Below, piece by piece: positions 8,965-16,763 of a stretch of 64,000 nucleotides of DNA (position 1 is the stretch's first letter; the number at the start of each line of letters is the position of its first letter). This DNA comes from an uncultured Actinomycetes bacterium. Its GTDB lineage: Bacteria; Actinomycetota; CADDZG01; WHSQ01. The translations under genes were made by a program, and so were the position numbers. The notes under the pieces are model-generated. The model worked only from the letters and a program-made list of their open reading frames with translations. It had not been told where the DNA came from and ran no database searches. The stretch lies in the NCBI GenBank assembly GCA_937863385.1, contig CALMBW010000027.1, positions 62,001 to 126,000 of the forward strand, read 5' to 3'.

Positions 8965-9147
8965 TTAGAAGAGGCCCACCAAGCTTTGGAAGGCGGCTGC
9001 CACTTGACCACCGACGGTTGCCACGACGCCGACGATGATGGCGGCGATCAGAGCGACGATCAAGCCGTACTCGACCGCCGTGGCGCCACTCTCGTCCGTG
9101 CGAGCCAGCCGTACTGCAAGAAAGAACCTGTTCAGAAGGTCCATCAT
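8965..9147 (-). CDS. flp: Flp/Fap major pilin
   Basis: This is a 60-residue major pilin of the Tad system. It carries the hallmark 'DESGATAVEYGLIVALIA': cleavage after the Gly leaves a mature pilin starting ATAVEYG, followed by a hydrophobic helix (LIVALIAAIIVGVVATVG) and a short amphipathic tail ending in FQSLVGLF. ATG at 9147, or the adjacent ATG at 9144, is preceded by GGGAGG; the frame extends back to 9186 but has no ribosome site there. It is first in the operon, with a long leader upstream and a terminator downstream. No prepilin peptidase (TadV) gene is visible in the window. Confidence 0.93.
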   Translation of the reverse strand: MMDLLNRFFLAVRLARTDESGATAVEYGLIVALIAAIIVGVVATVGGQVAAAFQSLVGLF

Positions 9148-9255
9148 CCCGTCCCTACCTCCCTTGCTCCTGCGGTGCCAGCGCACCGACCCATCCTATT
9201 GAGCGCCGGGACTCGTTCGCCCCCTCCCGGTGCCTAGACCCTGTATCGGCCTTTT

Positions 9256-9308
9256 GGACTAAGACCTTTAGCCCTTCTTCAAACTTTTTTCGGCAGAAGT
9301 CTTAGTCC
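9256..9308 (-). promoter_or_regulatory. Large inverted repeat in flp leader
   Basis: GGACTAAGAC (9256-9265) and GTCTTAGTCC (9299-9308) are perfect 10-bp arms 33 bases apart, about 109 bases upstream of the flp start. Further imperfect pairing inside the arms (TT-T-GCC with GGC-AAA) lengthens the stem. A second, looser GGACC...GGAC element lies further upstream (about 9388-9405) in the same 348-base gene-free stretch (9148-9495). It could be an operator dyad or a structured 5' leader; the sequence alone does not decide. Nothing else is recognisable in that stretch. Confidence 0.5.
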
Positions 9309-9495
9309 GTGTGCCACCTCTCTTCTACACGCTGCAAACATCCTCTAAACCTGCGGATCGGAAACTCGTTCGCGCCTTGCCCGCTTATGTCCAGAAAGGT
9401 CCGAAAGTTTTTTCACACGGGGAGGGCCTTCGGGCATCGGAACCGATCGAGTCAAGGTTTCATGGGACGACCTCGACTACTAGACGGCGGCCACG

Positions 9496-10395
9496 CTAGC
9501 GGCACGCAGCGAGGGCCACGACGAGATCTTGGTAGCCAGCGCCCACAGACTTGAAGACTGTGACATCACCGTCGGAGACGAGAGCCTTCCCTTTGACCAC
9601 CGCTTCCAGCTCCGAAAGTCCCTCGGCCTCCAGAACTCCCTCCCCGATAGCGATGACTATCTCCCCCGCTTCTCGAACCGCGGTCTGGATGGACTCGACC
9701 ACAACACGCGCGCGTCTCATGGTTTCACCATCTAACTCCCTTCGGTCTGGCTTGTAGGAGCCCACGGCATTCACATGCGTGCCTGGGCGAATGAGAGCGC
9801 CGGGAAAGAGCGGCGTGGGACTGGTCGTGCAGCAGCAGACGACGTCGGCATCACTGACATCTTCTGTGGAACCCGTGCGTGCATGCACACCCCGAGCTAT
9901 CAGTCGATCAGCGAGCGAGCCGGCTCGGGATGGGTTGCGGCCCACGATGACAACCCGATCGATCGGACGGACGTACAACATCGCCTCGACGTGTTCGGCG
10001 GCTTGTGCGCCCGATCCGAACACCAGTAACGACGACGCATCCGGGTGGGCCAGATGTCTCGTCGCTACCCCGCTAACCGCCGCCGTCCGGATACTCGTCA
10101 AGGCAGCCGCGTCTATCAGCGCACGGAGGCGAAGTGTGAGGTTGTCGAACAGCACGTAGATACCGTTGATGAGCGGCAGCCCGCGCTCTGGATTGCCCTG
10201 AGCGACGGTGACCAGCTTTACTCCGGCACCCTCATCGCCGTACGCGGGCATGACCAAGAGATCACCGGCAGGCATCGAGTGATGCTCCCGCGTTGGCGTT
10301 GTGGGCAGACCGCTTCGAAAGGCATCCTCGAGAGCCTCGATCGCGTCGCCTATCGAGAGGCGAGCATCAAGTGCCGTCCTATCCCAGATCTCCAT
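9496..10395 (-). CDS. Ornithine cyclodeaminase/mu-crystallin family protein
   Basis: This 299-residue protein has the family's two-domain layout: an N-terminal substrate domain ('MPAYGDEGAGVKLVTVAQGNPERGLPLI' region with the conserved Lys) and a Rossmann domain with 'LLVFGSGAQAAEHVEAM' and 'IVGRNPSRA'. Members are NAD(P)H-dependent ornithine cyclodeaminases, alanine dehydrogenases, or reductases of cyclic imines such as pyrroline-2-carboxylate; the exact activity cannot be read from the sequence. It is followed on its right by msrA on the same strand, 13 bases away, so the two are probably co-transcribed. Confidence 0.9.
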   Translation of the reverse strand: MEIWDRTALDARLSIGDAIEALEDAFRSGLPTTPTREHHSMPAGDLLVMPAYGDEGAGVKLVTVAQGNPERGLPLINGIYVLFDNLTLRLRALIDAAALTSIRTAAVSGVATRHLAHPDASSLLVFGSGAQAAEHVEAMLYVRPIDRVVIVGRNPSRAGSLADRLIARGVHARTGSTEDVSDADVVCCCTTSPTPLFPGALIRPGTHVNAVGSYKPDRRELDGETMRRARVVVESIQTAVREAGEIVIAIGEGVLEAEGLSELEAVVKGKALVSDGDVTVFKSVGAGYQDLVVALAACR

Positions 10396-10408
10396 CAGAT
10401 GTTGGAGC

Positions 10409-10897
10409 TCAGACCTTCTCCGAAAGATCTACGGTGCAGGACGCGAGCCCTCGCTTCTCGAGATAACGCTGGTGATAGTCCTCCGCCGGCCAGAACGGTG
10501 GAGCATCCTCGATCTGCGTGACGACCTCTCTGGTGTGGCGCTGCGCTACCGCTCCCTTGGACACTTCTGCAGCAGTTCTTTGCTCGGGGGAGTGAACGAA
10601 GATCACCGACCGATACTGGGTCCCGATATCCGGCCCCTGTCGGTTCAGTTGAGTCGGGTCGTGCGACCTCCAAAACACCTCCAACAGATCTTGGTACGAG
10701 ATCCGGCCGGGATCGAAGGTCACCTCCACGACCTCTGCATGCCCTGTACGGTCCGAACAGACCTCTTCATACGTGGGGTTCGCCTTGCTGCCACCGGCAT
10801 AGCCGACGGCCGTCTCGGTGACGCCCTCGATACGGCGGAACTCCGCCTCTACCCCCCAGAAACAACCGGCCCCGAAGGTGGCCTTCTCACTTCCCAT
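10409..10897 (-). CDS. msrA: Peptide-methionine (S)-S-oxide reductase MsrA
   Basis: This enzyme reduces methionine-S-sulfoxide in oxidised proteins. The catalytic motif GCFWGVE is present with Cys12 counted from ATG at 10897, along with 'VGYAGG', 'GHAEVVEV' and '[11 protein letters not shown]', all family hallmarks. ATG at 10897 was chosen because a perfect AGGAGG sits just upstream; the frame also extends to 10936 without a better site. The resulting 162 residues are normal for MsrA. The resolving cysteine near the C-terminus is probably in '[10 protein letters not shown]'. MsrB is not in the window. Confidence 0.95.
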   Translation of the reverse strand: MGSEKATFGAGCFWGVEAEFRRIEGVTETAVGYAGGSKANPTYEEVCSDRTGHAEVVEVTFDPGRISYQDLLEVFWRSHDPTQLNRQGPDIGTQYRSVIFVHSPEQRTAAEVSKGAVAQRHTREVVTQIEDAPPFWPAEDYHQRYLEKRGLASCTVDLSEKV

Positions 10898-11065
10898 ACT
10901 GCCCTCCTGGACTATCCCAGCCTTGAATTCCTTCAACGCAGCGGCCCCGTCTGGCGTTCCCGCTCCATGAGAACCCTCTCACCTGCTGCTAATGGCTGCT
11001 TCAGACCCGATGACTAACTTCCTCAGGGTCAGGGAAAGAAGAAAGCAAACGTAAGGAGGAGATAG

Positions 11066-11494
11066 ATGTCTATCAAGGCACTGATCGTGGGATTCGCAAC
11101 CGTTCTGGCCGTTGCCGGGATCGGGACGATGGCAACGCGCGACGCCGAGCCGGCGAGCGCCGAGGTGATCGACACAGAGACAGATGCTAGCGACAGCAGA
11201 GGCAAACTTTCGAAGAAGGACTTCAAGCAAGTAAAGGTTGACGATGGGGACAGCCAGGAGCCCGAAGCCTCGGATGATGACGTCATCGGTACCAAGGACG
11301 ACGATGATGATGACGTCGAAGCCCAGCAGGACGACGATCAAGATGATGACGACACCAAGATGAGCGTCGCCGATGACACCGCCGGCGACGATGATGAAGC
11401 CGATTCGGCGGATGACGACGATGAAGGCGACTCGCCCGACTCCGGTCACGATGAGGATGAGGACGAGGATGGCGGAGATGACTCCGACGACTAA
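11066..11494 (+). CDS. Secreted Asp-rich low-complexity protein
   Basis: This is a 142-residue protein with an N-terminal signal peptide or anchor (IVGFATVLAVAGIGTMA) and a very acidic remainder: most of residues 55-142 are Asp, Glu, Ser and Ala, with runs of five to six aspartates. There are no cysteines or recognisable domains. The ribosome site AAGGAGGAG is strong, so the gene is probably real and well translated, and a hairpin terminator follows directly. Such polyacidic proteins may bind calcium or other cations at the surface, but that is inference. Confidence 0.75.
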   Translation: MSIKALIVGFATVLAVAGIGTMATRDAEPASAEVIDTETDASDSRGKLSKKDFKQVKVDDGDSQEPEASDDDVIGTKDDDDDDVEAQQDDDQDDDDTKMSVADDTAGDDDEADSADDDDEGDSPDSGHDEDEDEDGGDDSDD

Positions 11495-11510
11495 GCAGTA
11501 GTAGAAACAG

Positions 11511-11538
11511 CAAAGGCGGTCCTTCGGGGCCGCCTTTG
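11511..11538. terminator. Hairpin between convergent genes
   Basis: CAAAGGCGG (11511-11519) and CCGCCTTTG (11530-11538) form a perfect 9-bp stem that can be extended across a TTCG-containing loop. It lies between the acidic protein gene and the convergent tetR gene, and probably terminates transcription in both directions, although T-runs are weak. Confidence 0.7.
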
Positions 11539-11542
11539 CGCG

Positions 11543-12124
11543 TCAGCCTCGCAGGCCGTTGAGGATCAGGTCGGGGACTTCGGCGATGGACCGCTCGTCA
11601 CGAAGATCGACGAAGTCACCCGGAACGATCAGGTACGACATCGCGATACGGCTTAGCCAATCCCCCGCCATCTGAGCTCGACGGGCTGTCATCCGTCCCT
11701 CGGACACCTCCGCATCCATGAACGGTTCGATGTAGTGCCTTACCGCCGCGAGGATCGGCAGCCAATGGCTGCGGAGGTGCGGCAAAAGTTCGTCAGGTTC
11801 GTGCTCGTGGATCCACGACAACAATGGATGGCTCGCCAGATAGTCGAACGTGAACATCAGCCCCTTGCTCATCGCCCCGGCAAGGTCGGTATCGGCGACC
11901 GGGATGCCTTGCAACTCCTCGAGGAAGCGATCCGCCTCTCGGTCGATGAGGGCCGCGACCATCTCGTCCTTCGAGCCGAAATACCTGTAAAGGGTCTGTC
12001 GCGATACGCCTGCCCTCGCGGCCACGTCCTCGAAAGTCGTGCGGCGCAGGCCCACCCGTGAGACGAGCGCGTAGGCCGAGTCCAAGATGCGCTCGCGAGT
12101 GCGAGCCTTCCGGTCCGACATCAT
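11543..12124 (-). CDS. TetR-family transcriptional regulator
   Basis: This is a 193-residue regulator with an N-terminal helix-turn-helix in residues 8-54 ('RERILDSAYALVSRVGLRRTTFEDVAARAGVSRQTLYRYFGSKDEM') and a helical ligand-binding domain. The target genes are unknown. It is divergent from the gene at 12253, and the 128-base gap contains GTAAtggtgTTAC just upstream of its start, a possible autoregulatory operator, although its arms are only 4 bp. Confidence 0.92.
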   Translation of the reverse strand: MMSDRKARTRERILDSAYALVSRVGLRRTTFEDVAARAGVSRQTLYRYFGSKDEMVAALIDREADRFLEELQGIPVADTDLAGAMSKGLMFTFDYLASHPLLSWIHEHEPDELLPHLRSHWLPILAAVRHYIEPFMDAEVSEGRMTARRAQMAGDWLSRIAMSYLIVPGDFVDLRDERSIAEVPDLILNGLRG

Positions 12125-12252
12125 TCCGTAATGGTGTTACAGGTGTCGTCAGAGTGTCAATTTCCCCCCTCCAGGACTCAAGGTTCTCGGTGCGATTGTC
12201 GTTAAAGGACTAGGCACAAATACCCAGTCGGGTGCCAGAGAGAGGGAGAGGC

Positions 12253-12681
12253 ATGACGGTTACGAAGAGTCACTCGAAGCTCCTTGCAACGCTTTTCGCA
12301 CTGAGTCTGATCGCCGGTTCGGCTACTCAGGCGTTGGCCGATCCCAACGGCAACGGGGCAACCAAGGGCAATGCCCAATCCGACCCCGATGACAACGGCA
12401 AGGGTCCCGAGCGAGGAGACGGAGGCCCCGATCGTGCCGACGGAAACAACGGTTGCGGCAACGATGCCGACCGTTCCGACGACAACGAAGGTTGGTGCGG
12501 GAACAAGCACGATGACGGCGGGGATGACGGTGGGGACACCGGCGGGGACACCGGCGGGGACACCGGCGGGGACACCGGCGGGGATGACGGTGGGGACACC
12601 GGCGGGGATGACGGTGGGGACACCGGCGGGGATCCCTGTGTCGCCGATCCAAACCTGCCCTTCTGTGGAGGCGCTTCCTAA
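12253..12681 (+). CDS. Secreted protein with (D-D/T-G-G) repeats
   Basis: This is a 142-residue exported protein. The signal peptide (KLLATLFALSLIAGSATQALA, cleavage before DPNGNG) is followed by an Asn/Gly/Asp-rich region with two cysteines (NNGCGN, EGWCGN), ten tandem D-[DT]-G-G units, and a short end 'DPCVADPNLPFCGGAS' with two more cysteines. ATG at 12253 was chosen for the GGGAGAG site upstream and the signal peptide. The layout resembles small acidic secreted proteins with calcium-binding-like Asp/Gly repeats, but the function is unknown. A terminator follows. Confidence 0.75.
   Translation: MTVTKSHSKLLATLFALSLIAGSATQALADPNGNGATKGNAQSDPDDNGKGPERGDGGPDRADGNNGCGNDADRSDDNEGWCGNKHDDGGDDGGDTGGDTGGDTGGDTGGDDGGDTGGDDGGDTGGDPCVADPNLPFCGGAS
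12511..12630 (+). repeat. Ten 12-bp coding tandem repeats
   Basis: Ten units of GGGGACACCGGC or the variant GGGGATGACGGT encode DTGG or DDGG. The two unit types alternate in blocks (DD, DD, DT four times, DD, DT, DD, DT), consistent with slippage or unequal crossing-over within the gene. Confidence 0.95.
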
Positions 12682-12698
12682 GAAACACGGCGGATGTA

Positions 12699-12726
12699 CG
12701 AGCCCCTGGTTGAAGCCGGGGGCTCG
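12699..12726 (+). terminator. Rho-independent-like terminator
   Basis: CGAGCCCC (12699-12706) pairs with GGGGCTCG (12719-12726), with a short TTCG afterwards. It lies 17 bases after the stop of the repeat protein and before the ferrochelatase gene. Confidence 0.65.
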
Positions 12727-12767
12727 TTCGCGTCCGCTAGCCGTGGCTCGCCCTTAGGCTTGGCGCC

Positions 12768-13829
12768 ATGCCCCCATCGCACGGAGACCGCGATCACGCC
12801 GCGCATCGCTACGACGCAGTGCTAGTGCTTTCTTTCGGGGGGCCGGAAGGTCCCGACCAAGTGATGCCCTTCCTTCAGAACGTAACAAGGGGGCGGGGCG
12901 TGCCTCCCGAACGCCTCGAGGAGGTCGCCGAGCACTACCGCCTGTTCGACGGTGTTAGCCCCATCAACGCTCAGAACCGCGCTCTGGTCGCAGCCCTTTC
13001 GGAACTGTTGGCATCAAGAGGACCGAAGCTACCGGTCTATTGGGGGAATCGGAACTGGCACCCGTTCATCGAAGACACCTTGGCAACGATGCGAGACGAC
13101 GGGATCGGGCGAGCCATCACCTTTGTGACCTCCGCCTTCAGTTCGTACTCCGCATGTCGTCAATACCGGGAGGACATGCTGAGAGCCCAGAAAGTTGTTG
13201 GTAAGGGAGCACCCATCCTCGACAAGCTGCGGCACTTCTTCAACCACCCGGGATTCATCGACCCCCAGGTCGAAAACGTCGGGCGGGCGCTTGAAGGCAT
13301 GCCGATAGAGCGCCGGCGAGAGGCACGTTTGGTTTTCACGGCTCACTCGATCCCAACGGCCATGGCAGATACGAGCTCCTACGTATCGCAGCTTCACGAG
13401 GCTTCCCGGCTGGTTGCCGAGGGCCTCGGGCGCAGAGATGAATGGGACCTCGTCTACCAATCGCGAAGCGGGTCGCCGCGGGTCCCTTGGTTGGAACCGG
13501 ACGTTTGCGATCACATCGAAGACCTCTCCGAGAAGGGGGTCAGAGATGTGGTTCTGGTACCGATCGGATTCGTGAGCGACCATCTCGAGATCGCGTTCGA
13601 CCTCGACATCGAAGCCAGAGGGAAGGCGAAAGAGTGCTCGATGGGCTTGGTCCGGGCGGCCACGGTGGGAACCCACCCGCGCTTCGTGGAGATGATCCGG
13701 GAGCTGATCGTCGAGAGAACCTCAGGTGCTTCCGAGCGGATAGCTGTGGGGGATCTCGAAGCCAGCCATGACGTCTGCGCTGCAGACTGCTGTGTCTTTC
13801 ATCCGACGAAGCCGGTGCCGGTCGCCTAG
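12768..13829 (+). CDS. cpfC: Ferrochelatase (coproporphyrin type)
   Basis: This 353-residue enzyme inserts ferrous iron into a porphyrin; in Actinomycetota the substrate is coproporphyrin III. The catalytic His193 (TAHSIP) and Glu274 (SDHLEI) are present, as are the N-terminal 'VLVLSFGGPEGP' and the 'FVTSAFSSYSACRQYRED' segment. Cys130 and the C-terminal cluster Cys337, Cys341 and Cys342 (DVCAADCC) match the positions that bind a [2Fe-2S] cluster in actinobacterial ferrochelatases. Other haem genes are not adjacent; hemW at 60308 is the only related gene in the window. ATG at 12768 sits 42 bases after the preceding terminator. Confidence 0.93.
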   Translation: MPPSHGDRDHAAHRYDAVLVLSFGGPEGPDQVMPFLQNVTRGRGVPPERLEEVAEHYRLFDGVSPINAQNRALVAALSELLASRGPKLPVYWGNRNWHPFIEDTLATMRDDGIGRAITFVTSAFSSYSACRQYREDMLRAQKVVGKGAPILDKLRHFFNHPGFIDPQVENVGRALEGMPIERRREARLVFTAHSIPTAMADTSSYVSQLHEASRLVAEGLGRRDEWDLVYQSRSGSPRVPWLEPDVCDHIEDLSEKGVRDVVLVPIGFVSDHLEIAFDLDIEARGKAKECSMGLVRAATVGTHPRFVEMIRELIVERTSGASERIAVGDLEASHDVCAADCCVFHPTKPVPVA

Positions 13830-13874
13830 GGGTCCCAGGGAGGTGCGGGGCGAGGGGCGCAGAATCCCTTCGCC

Positions 13875-15464
13875 ATGAAGAAGATCATCATCGTCTCGCT
13901 CCTCTCTGCCCTTCTCACAGCTATAGCCCCGGCCGGTTCTACGGGGCCCGAGGTGCTCTCTCTGGTGCGCGTGCAGGTAACGTCCGAAAGTCAGGCTGCC
14001 GACCTGTTCTCTCGGTTCGACGAGACACACAACCACTCCGACGGCGAGATCGAGCTTCTGCTATGGCCCGGAGACCTTGCCGAGCTCGACTCGCTTGGCT
14101 ATGACTACGAGGTCATCGTCCACGACCTGGTAGCGCGGGATGCTGAGACGCAGGCCGCATCTACCTCGACGAGCATCGAGATGCCCGGTCCGGATCGCAC
14201 CACCTACAGACGACTTGCGGATTACAACGCCGAGATGCAGGCCTTGGCCAAAGAGAACCCCGGACTGGTCAAGTTGATCGAGTTCCCCAACCTGTCCCTG
14301 GAAGGCCGTTCGATCTTCGGGGTTGAGATCGCTGCAGATGTGAAGTCGAAGGATGGCCGTCCCACCTTCTATCTCGATGGCGTTCACCATGCTCGCGAGT
14401 GGCCGGCAGGCGAGTACGTGATGATCTACATCCACTATCTCGTCGAGAACTACGGCAAAGACGAGGAGATCACGCGCCTGCTGAACGAAGGCCGCCTGAT
14501 CGCAACACCCATCGTCAACGTGGACGGTTTCGACTACTCCCGTGAATCCGCGCTCTCTGCTGAAGAGAACGTCGCCCATCAAACCGAACCAACCGGCTAT
14601 CTGAACGGCTTCGAGGGGTATTGGCGCAAGAACCGCCGATCGCTAACGGGCGTCACGGTCCCGCTGGTACAGAAGAACCCAGACGCGTACGGGGTTGACC
14701 CGAACCGCAACTACTCGTATCTCTGGGGCGACAACCAGGGAGGCTCGTCGGGAAGCCAGTTCAGCGCTACCTATAGAGGCACCGCGCCATGGTCCGAGCC
14801 CGAAGTGGTGAACGTGCGCGATCTCATCCTCAGCCGCACCGTCACCGGCGTCATCACGAACCACACATACCAAGCAACGGTTCTTCGTGCAGGCGGCGGT
14901 AACGCACCCGACGATGACATCCTCGAACCGCTCGGAAAGCGCATGGCGGATGAGATGGGCTACGAGAACACCGGGAACGTGGGGTACCCCACCACGGGTA
15001 CAACCGACGATTGGACCTACTCGGTCACCGGAACCCTCGGCTTCACGATCGAACACGGCAGCCTCGGTTTCCATCCTCCCTACGCCGACTCCGTCCAAGC
15101 CGACTACAAGGGCGTGATGCGGGCATTCGACATCATGTTCGACGCCGTTGTGGACCCTCGCTATCACTCGGTTGTTAAAGGGACGGCATCCCCTGGGGCG
15201 ACGGTGACGCTGAAGAAATCGTTCCGCACGCCTCTGTCACCTGGTAACCCAACGGGTGAGGAGGCCGTTGCCGAGAAGATCTCGATCAAGGTCCCGGTCG
15301 CTCCTGACGGCAGCTTCGAACTGCACGTTGGACCGAGCACTCGCCCGCATGTGAACAAAGCCGAGTCCTACACGTTGGTGGTCAAGTCCGGCGACAAGAC
15401 CAAGACCTTCAAAGTGAACGTAGCCCGTGGACGGGTCGCCGACCTCGGACGCGTCACCTTCTAA
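13875..15464 (+). CDS. Secreted M14 zinc carboxypeptidase
   Basis: This is a 529-residue exported peptidase. The signal peptide (KKIIIVSLLSALLTAIAPAGS) is followed by a propeptide-like region, then the M14 domain with the zinc ligands His and Glu in 'DGVHHAREWP', substrate Arg/Asn in 'GVDPNRNYSYLWG', a second zinc His in 'VITNHTYQA', and the catalytic Glu in 'LGFTIEHGSLGFHPPY'. The C-terminal 100 residues ('VVKGTASPGATVTLKKSF') form a beta-sandwich of the bacterial Ig/CARDB kind. It should degrade peptides outside the cell. It is alone on the plus strand between cpfC and the convergent oxidase gene. Confidence 0.93.
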   Translation: MKKIIIVSLLSALLTAIAPAGSTGPEVLSLVRVQVTSESQAADLFSRFDETHNHSDGEIELLLWPGDLAELDSLGYDYEVIVHDLVARDAETQAASTSTSIEMPGPDRTTYRRLADYNAEMQALAKENPGLVKLIEFPNLSLEGRSIFGVEIAADVKSKDGRPTFYLDGVHHAREWPAGEYVMIYIHYLVENYGKDEEITRLLNEGRLIATPIVNVDGFDYSRESALSAEENVAHQTEPTGYLNGFEGYWRKNRRSLTGVTVPLVQKNPDAYGVDPNRNYSYLWGDNQGGSSGSQFSATYRGTAPWSEPEVVNVRDLILSRTVTGVITNHTYQATVLRAGGGNAPDDDILEPLGKRMADEMGYENTGNVGYPTTGTTDDWTYSVTGTLGFTIEHGSLGFHPPYADSVQADYKGVMRAFDIMFDAVVDPRYHSVVKGTASPGATVTLKKSFRTPLSPGNPTGEEAVAEKISIKVPVAPDGSFELHVGPSTRPHVNKAESYTLVVKSGDKTKTFKVNVARGRVADLGRVTF

Positions 15465-15467
15465 GTC

Positions 15468-16763
15468 CTAGGCGCCTAGCACCCGGGAGATGTAGGGATT
15501 GGCAAAGACCCGGCTGGGATCCAGGCGGTCCCTGACCGCGAGGAAGTCATCGAAACGCGGATACCTAGTCCTCAGGGTGCTCGCATCTAGGTGGTGACGC
15601 TTACCCCAATGTGGCCTTCCACCAAGTTCACCAAGGGCTTCTTCGACCGCTCTGAAGTAGATCTCCCACGGCATCTTCTGGAATGCATGCACGGCGATGT
15701 AGCAGGTGTCACGGCCGTGCGCCGGGCTGAGCAGCGCGTCGTCGGCTGCCACGAAGCGAACCTCTATGGGAAAGTTGATCCGGAGGTCCGCACGGTCGGC
15801 GATCGCCTTAACGGCCGTGATGGCCTCCGTGGCACACTCTCGCGGCACCGCGTACTCCATCTCGGTGAAGCGCACCCTTCGCACCGCCGAGAACACCTCG
15901 TAGGATCGCTCGACACGCTTGCTCTTGCCCCACACGCGGGCTGAAAAGCGATTGATCGCAGGGATGGCACTTGGGACGGCTCGGCCGAGCCGCCGGGTCA
16001 CGCCGAACATCGAGTTCTCGAAGAAAACATCGTTCAGCCAGGCGGTCGTCTTGGAGCGCGGCTGCGGTGGAGCATCGGTGGGGTTGTTGACGCGCGTCTG
16101 GGCGATGTTGCTGTTGGGAAACATGTAGAACTCAAAGTGTGCATTCGCATCGGCAAGATCGTCCATGCTCGCGATCACATCGCGTAAAGGCATAGGTCCA
16201 TCACGAGCTATCAGCCTGAACGCCGGCACGGTCCGCATCGTCATCTCGAATACGGCGCCCACCGCGCCCAGCCCAACACGGGCCGCTCGCCATGCATCCA
16301 GATCCGACGCCTCTGAGATCTCGACAACCTCGCCCGTCGCCGTCATCAGCTTCAGCGAGACGATCCCGGCCGAGAGGTTCCGGAAACGCACGCCCGTTCC
16401 GTGGGTCCCGGTTGCCGTCGCTCCAGCTAGTGACTGCGCATCGATATCGCCGAGGTTCTCCAGTGCTCGTCCATGAAGATCGAGAGCAAGACTCAGGTCG
16501 TGCAAAGTGATCCCGGCCCCGACGGTTACGTGGCCGTGTGCATCGATCCCCTTGATGTCATTCATCCGTCCGAGCGAGATGAGCGCTCCGTCCGTGAGGA
16601 CCGCCTCGCTGAACGAGTGGCCAGAGCCGACCATACGAACCGTCAGACCCATGTCCACGCTCTCGTTGATCACTTCGGACAACTCATCGATGGAGCGAGG
16701 TGCGTGGCGTATCCGAGGTACGCAGGTTTGATCGCCAGCCCAGTTGACGAAAGTGGCCGTCAT
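15468..16763 (-). CDS. FAD-dependent D-arabinono-1,4-lactone oxidase family protein
   Basis: This is a 431-residue oxidase of the vanillyl-alcohol oxidase superfamily. The N-terminal FAD-binding domain contains 'RMVGSGHSFSE', whose His49 is the residue that binds FAD covalently in this family, and 'GATATGTHGTGVRF'. The C-terminal half is the ALO domain with 'HWGKRHHLDASTLRTRYPRFDDFLAVRDRLDPSRVFANPY'. Substrates may be sugar lactones or polyols (L-gulono-lactone, xylitol or alditol oxidases). It overlaps the upstream PLP-protein gene by 4 bases (ATGA), so the two are one operon and may act on the same pathway. Confidence 0.9.
   Translation of the reverse strand: MTATFVNWAGDQTCVPRIRHAPRSIDELSEVINESVDMGLTVRMVGSGHSFSEAVLTDGALISLGRMNDIKGIDAHGHVTVGAGITLHDLSLALDLHGRALENLGDIDAQSLAGATATGTHGTGVRFRNLSAGIVSLKLMTATGEVVEISEASDLDAWRAARVGLGAVGAVFEMTMRTVPAFRLIARDGPMPLRDVIASMDDLADANAHFEFYMFPNSNIAQTRVNNPTDAPPQPRSKTTAWLNDVFFENSMFGVTRRLGRAVPSAIPAINRFSARVWGKSKRVERSYEVFSAVRRVRFTEMEYAVPRECATEAITAVKAIADRADLRINFPIEVRFVAADDALLSPAHGRDTCYIAVHAFQKMPWEIYFRAVEEALGELGGRPHWGKRHHLDASTLRTRYPRFDDFLAVRDRLDPSRVFANPYISRVLGA

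Noticed and set aside
9256-9308. DosR-type (GGACTWWAGTCC) operator
   Set aside because: Only a loose resemblance of each arm; no DosR-like regulator is in the window, so no name is given.
11283-11513. His/Arg-rich frame opposite the acidic protein gene
   Set aside because: It is simply the reverse strand of the polyaspartate coding sequence.
12511-12630. Tandem repeats considered as a CRISPR array
   Set aside because: Units are 12 bp, contiguous, in frame with a protein, and without spacers.
12323-12688. Pro/Ser- and Arg-rich frames opposite the repeat protein gene
   Set aside because: Reverse-strand translations of the DTGG repeats.
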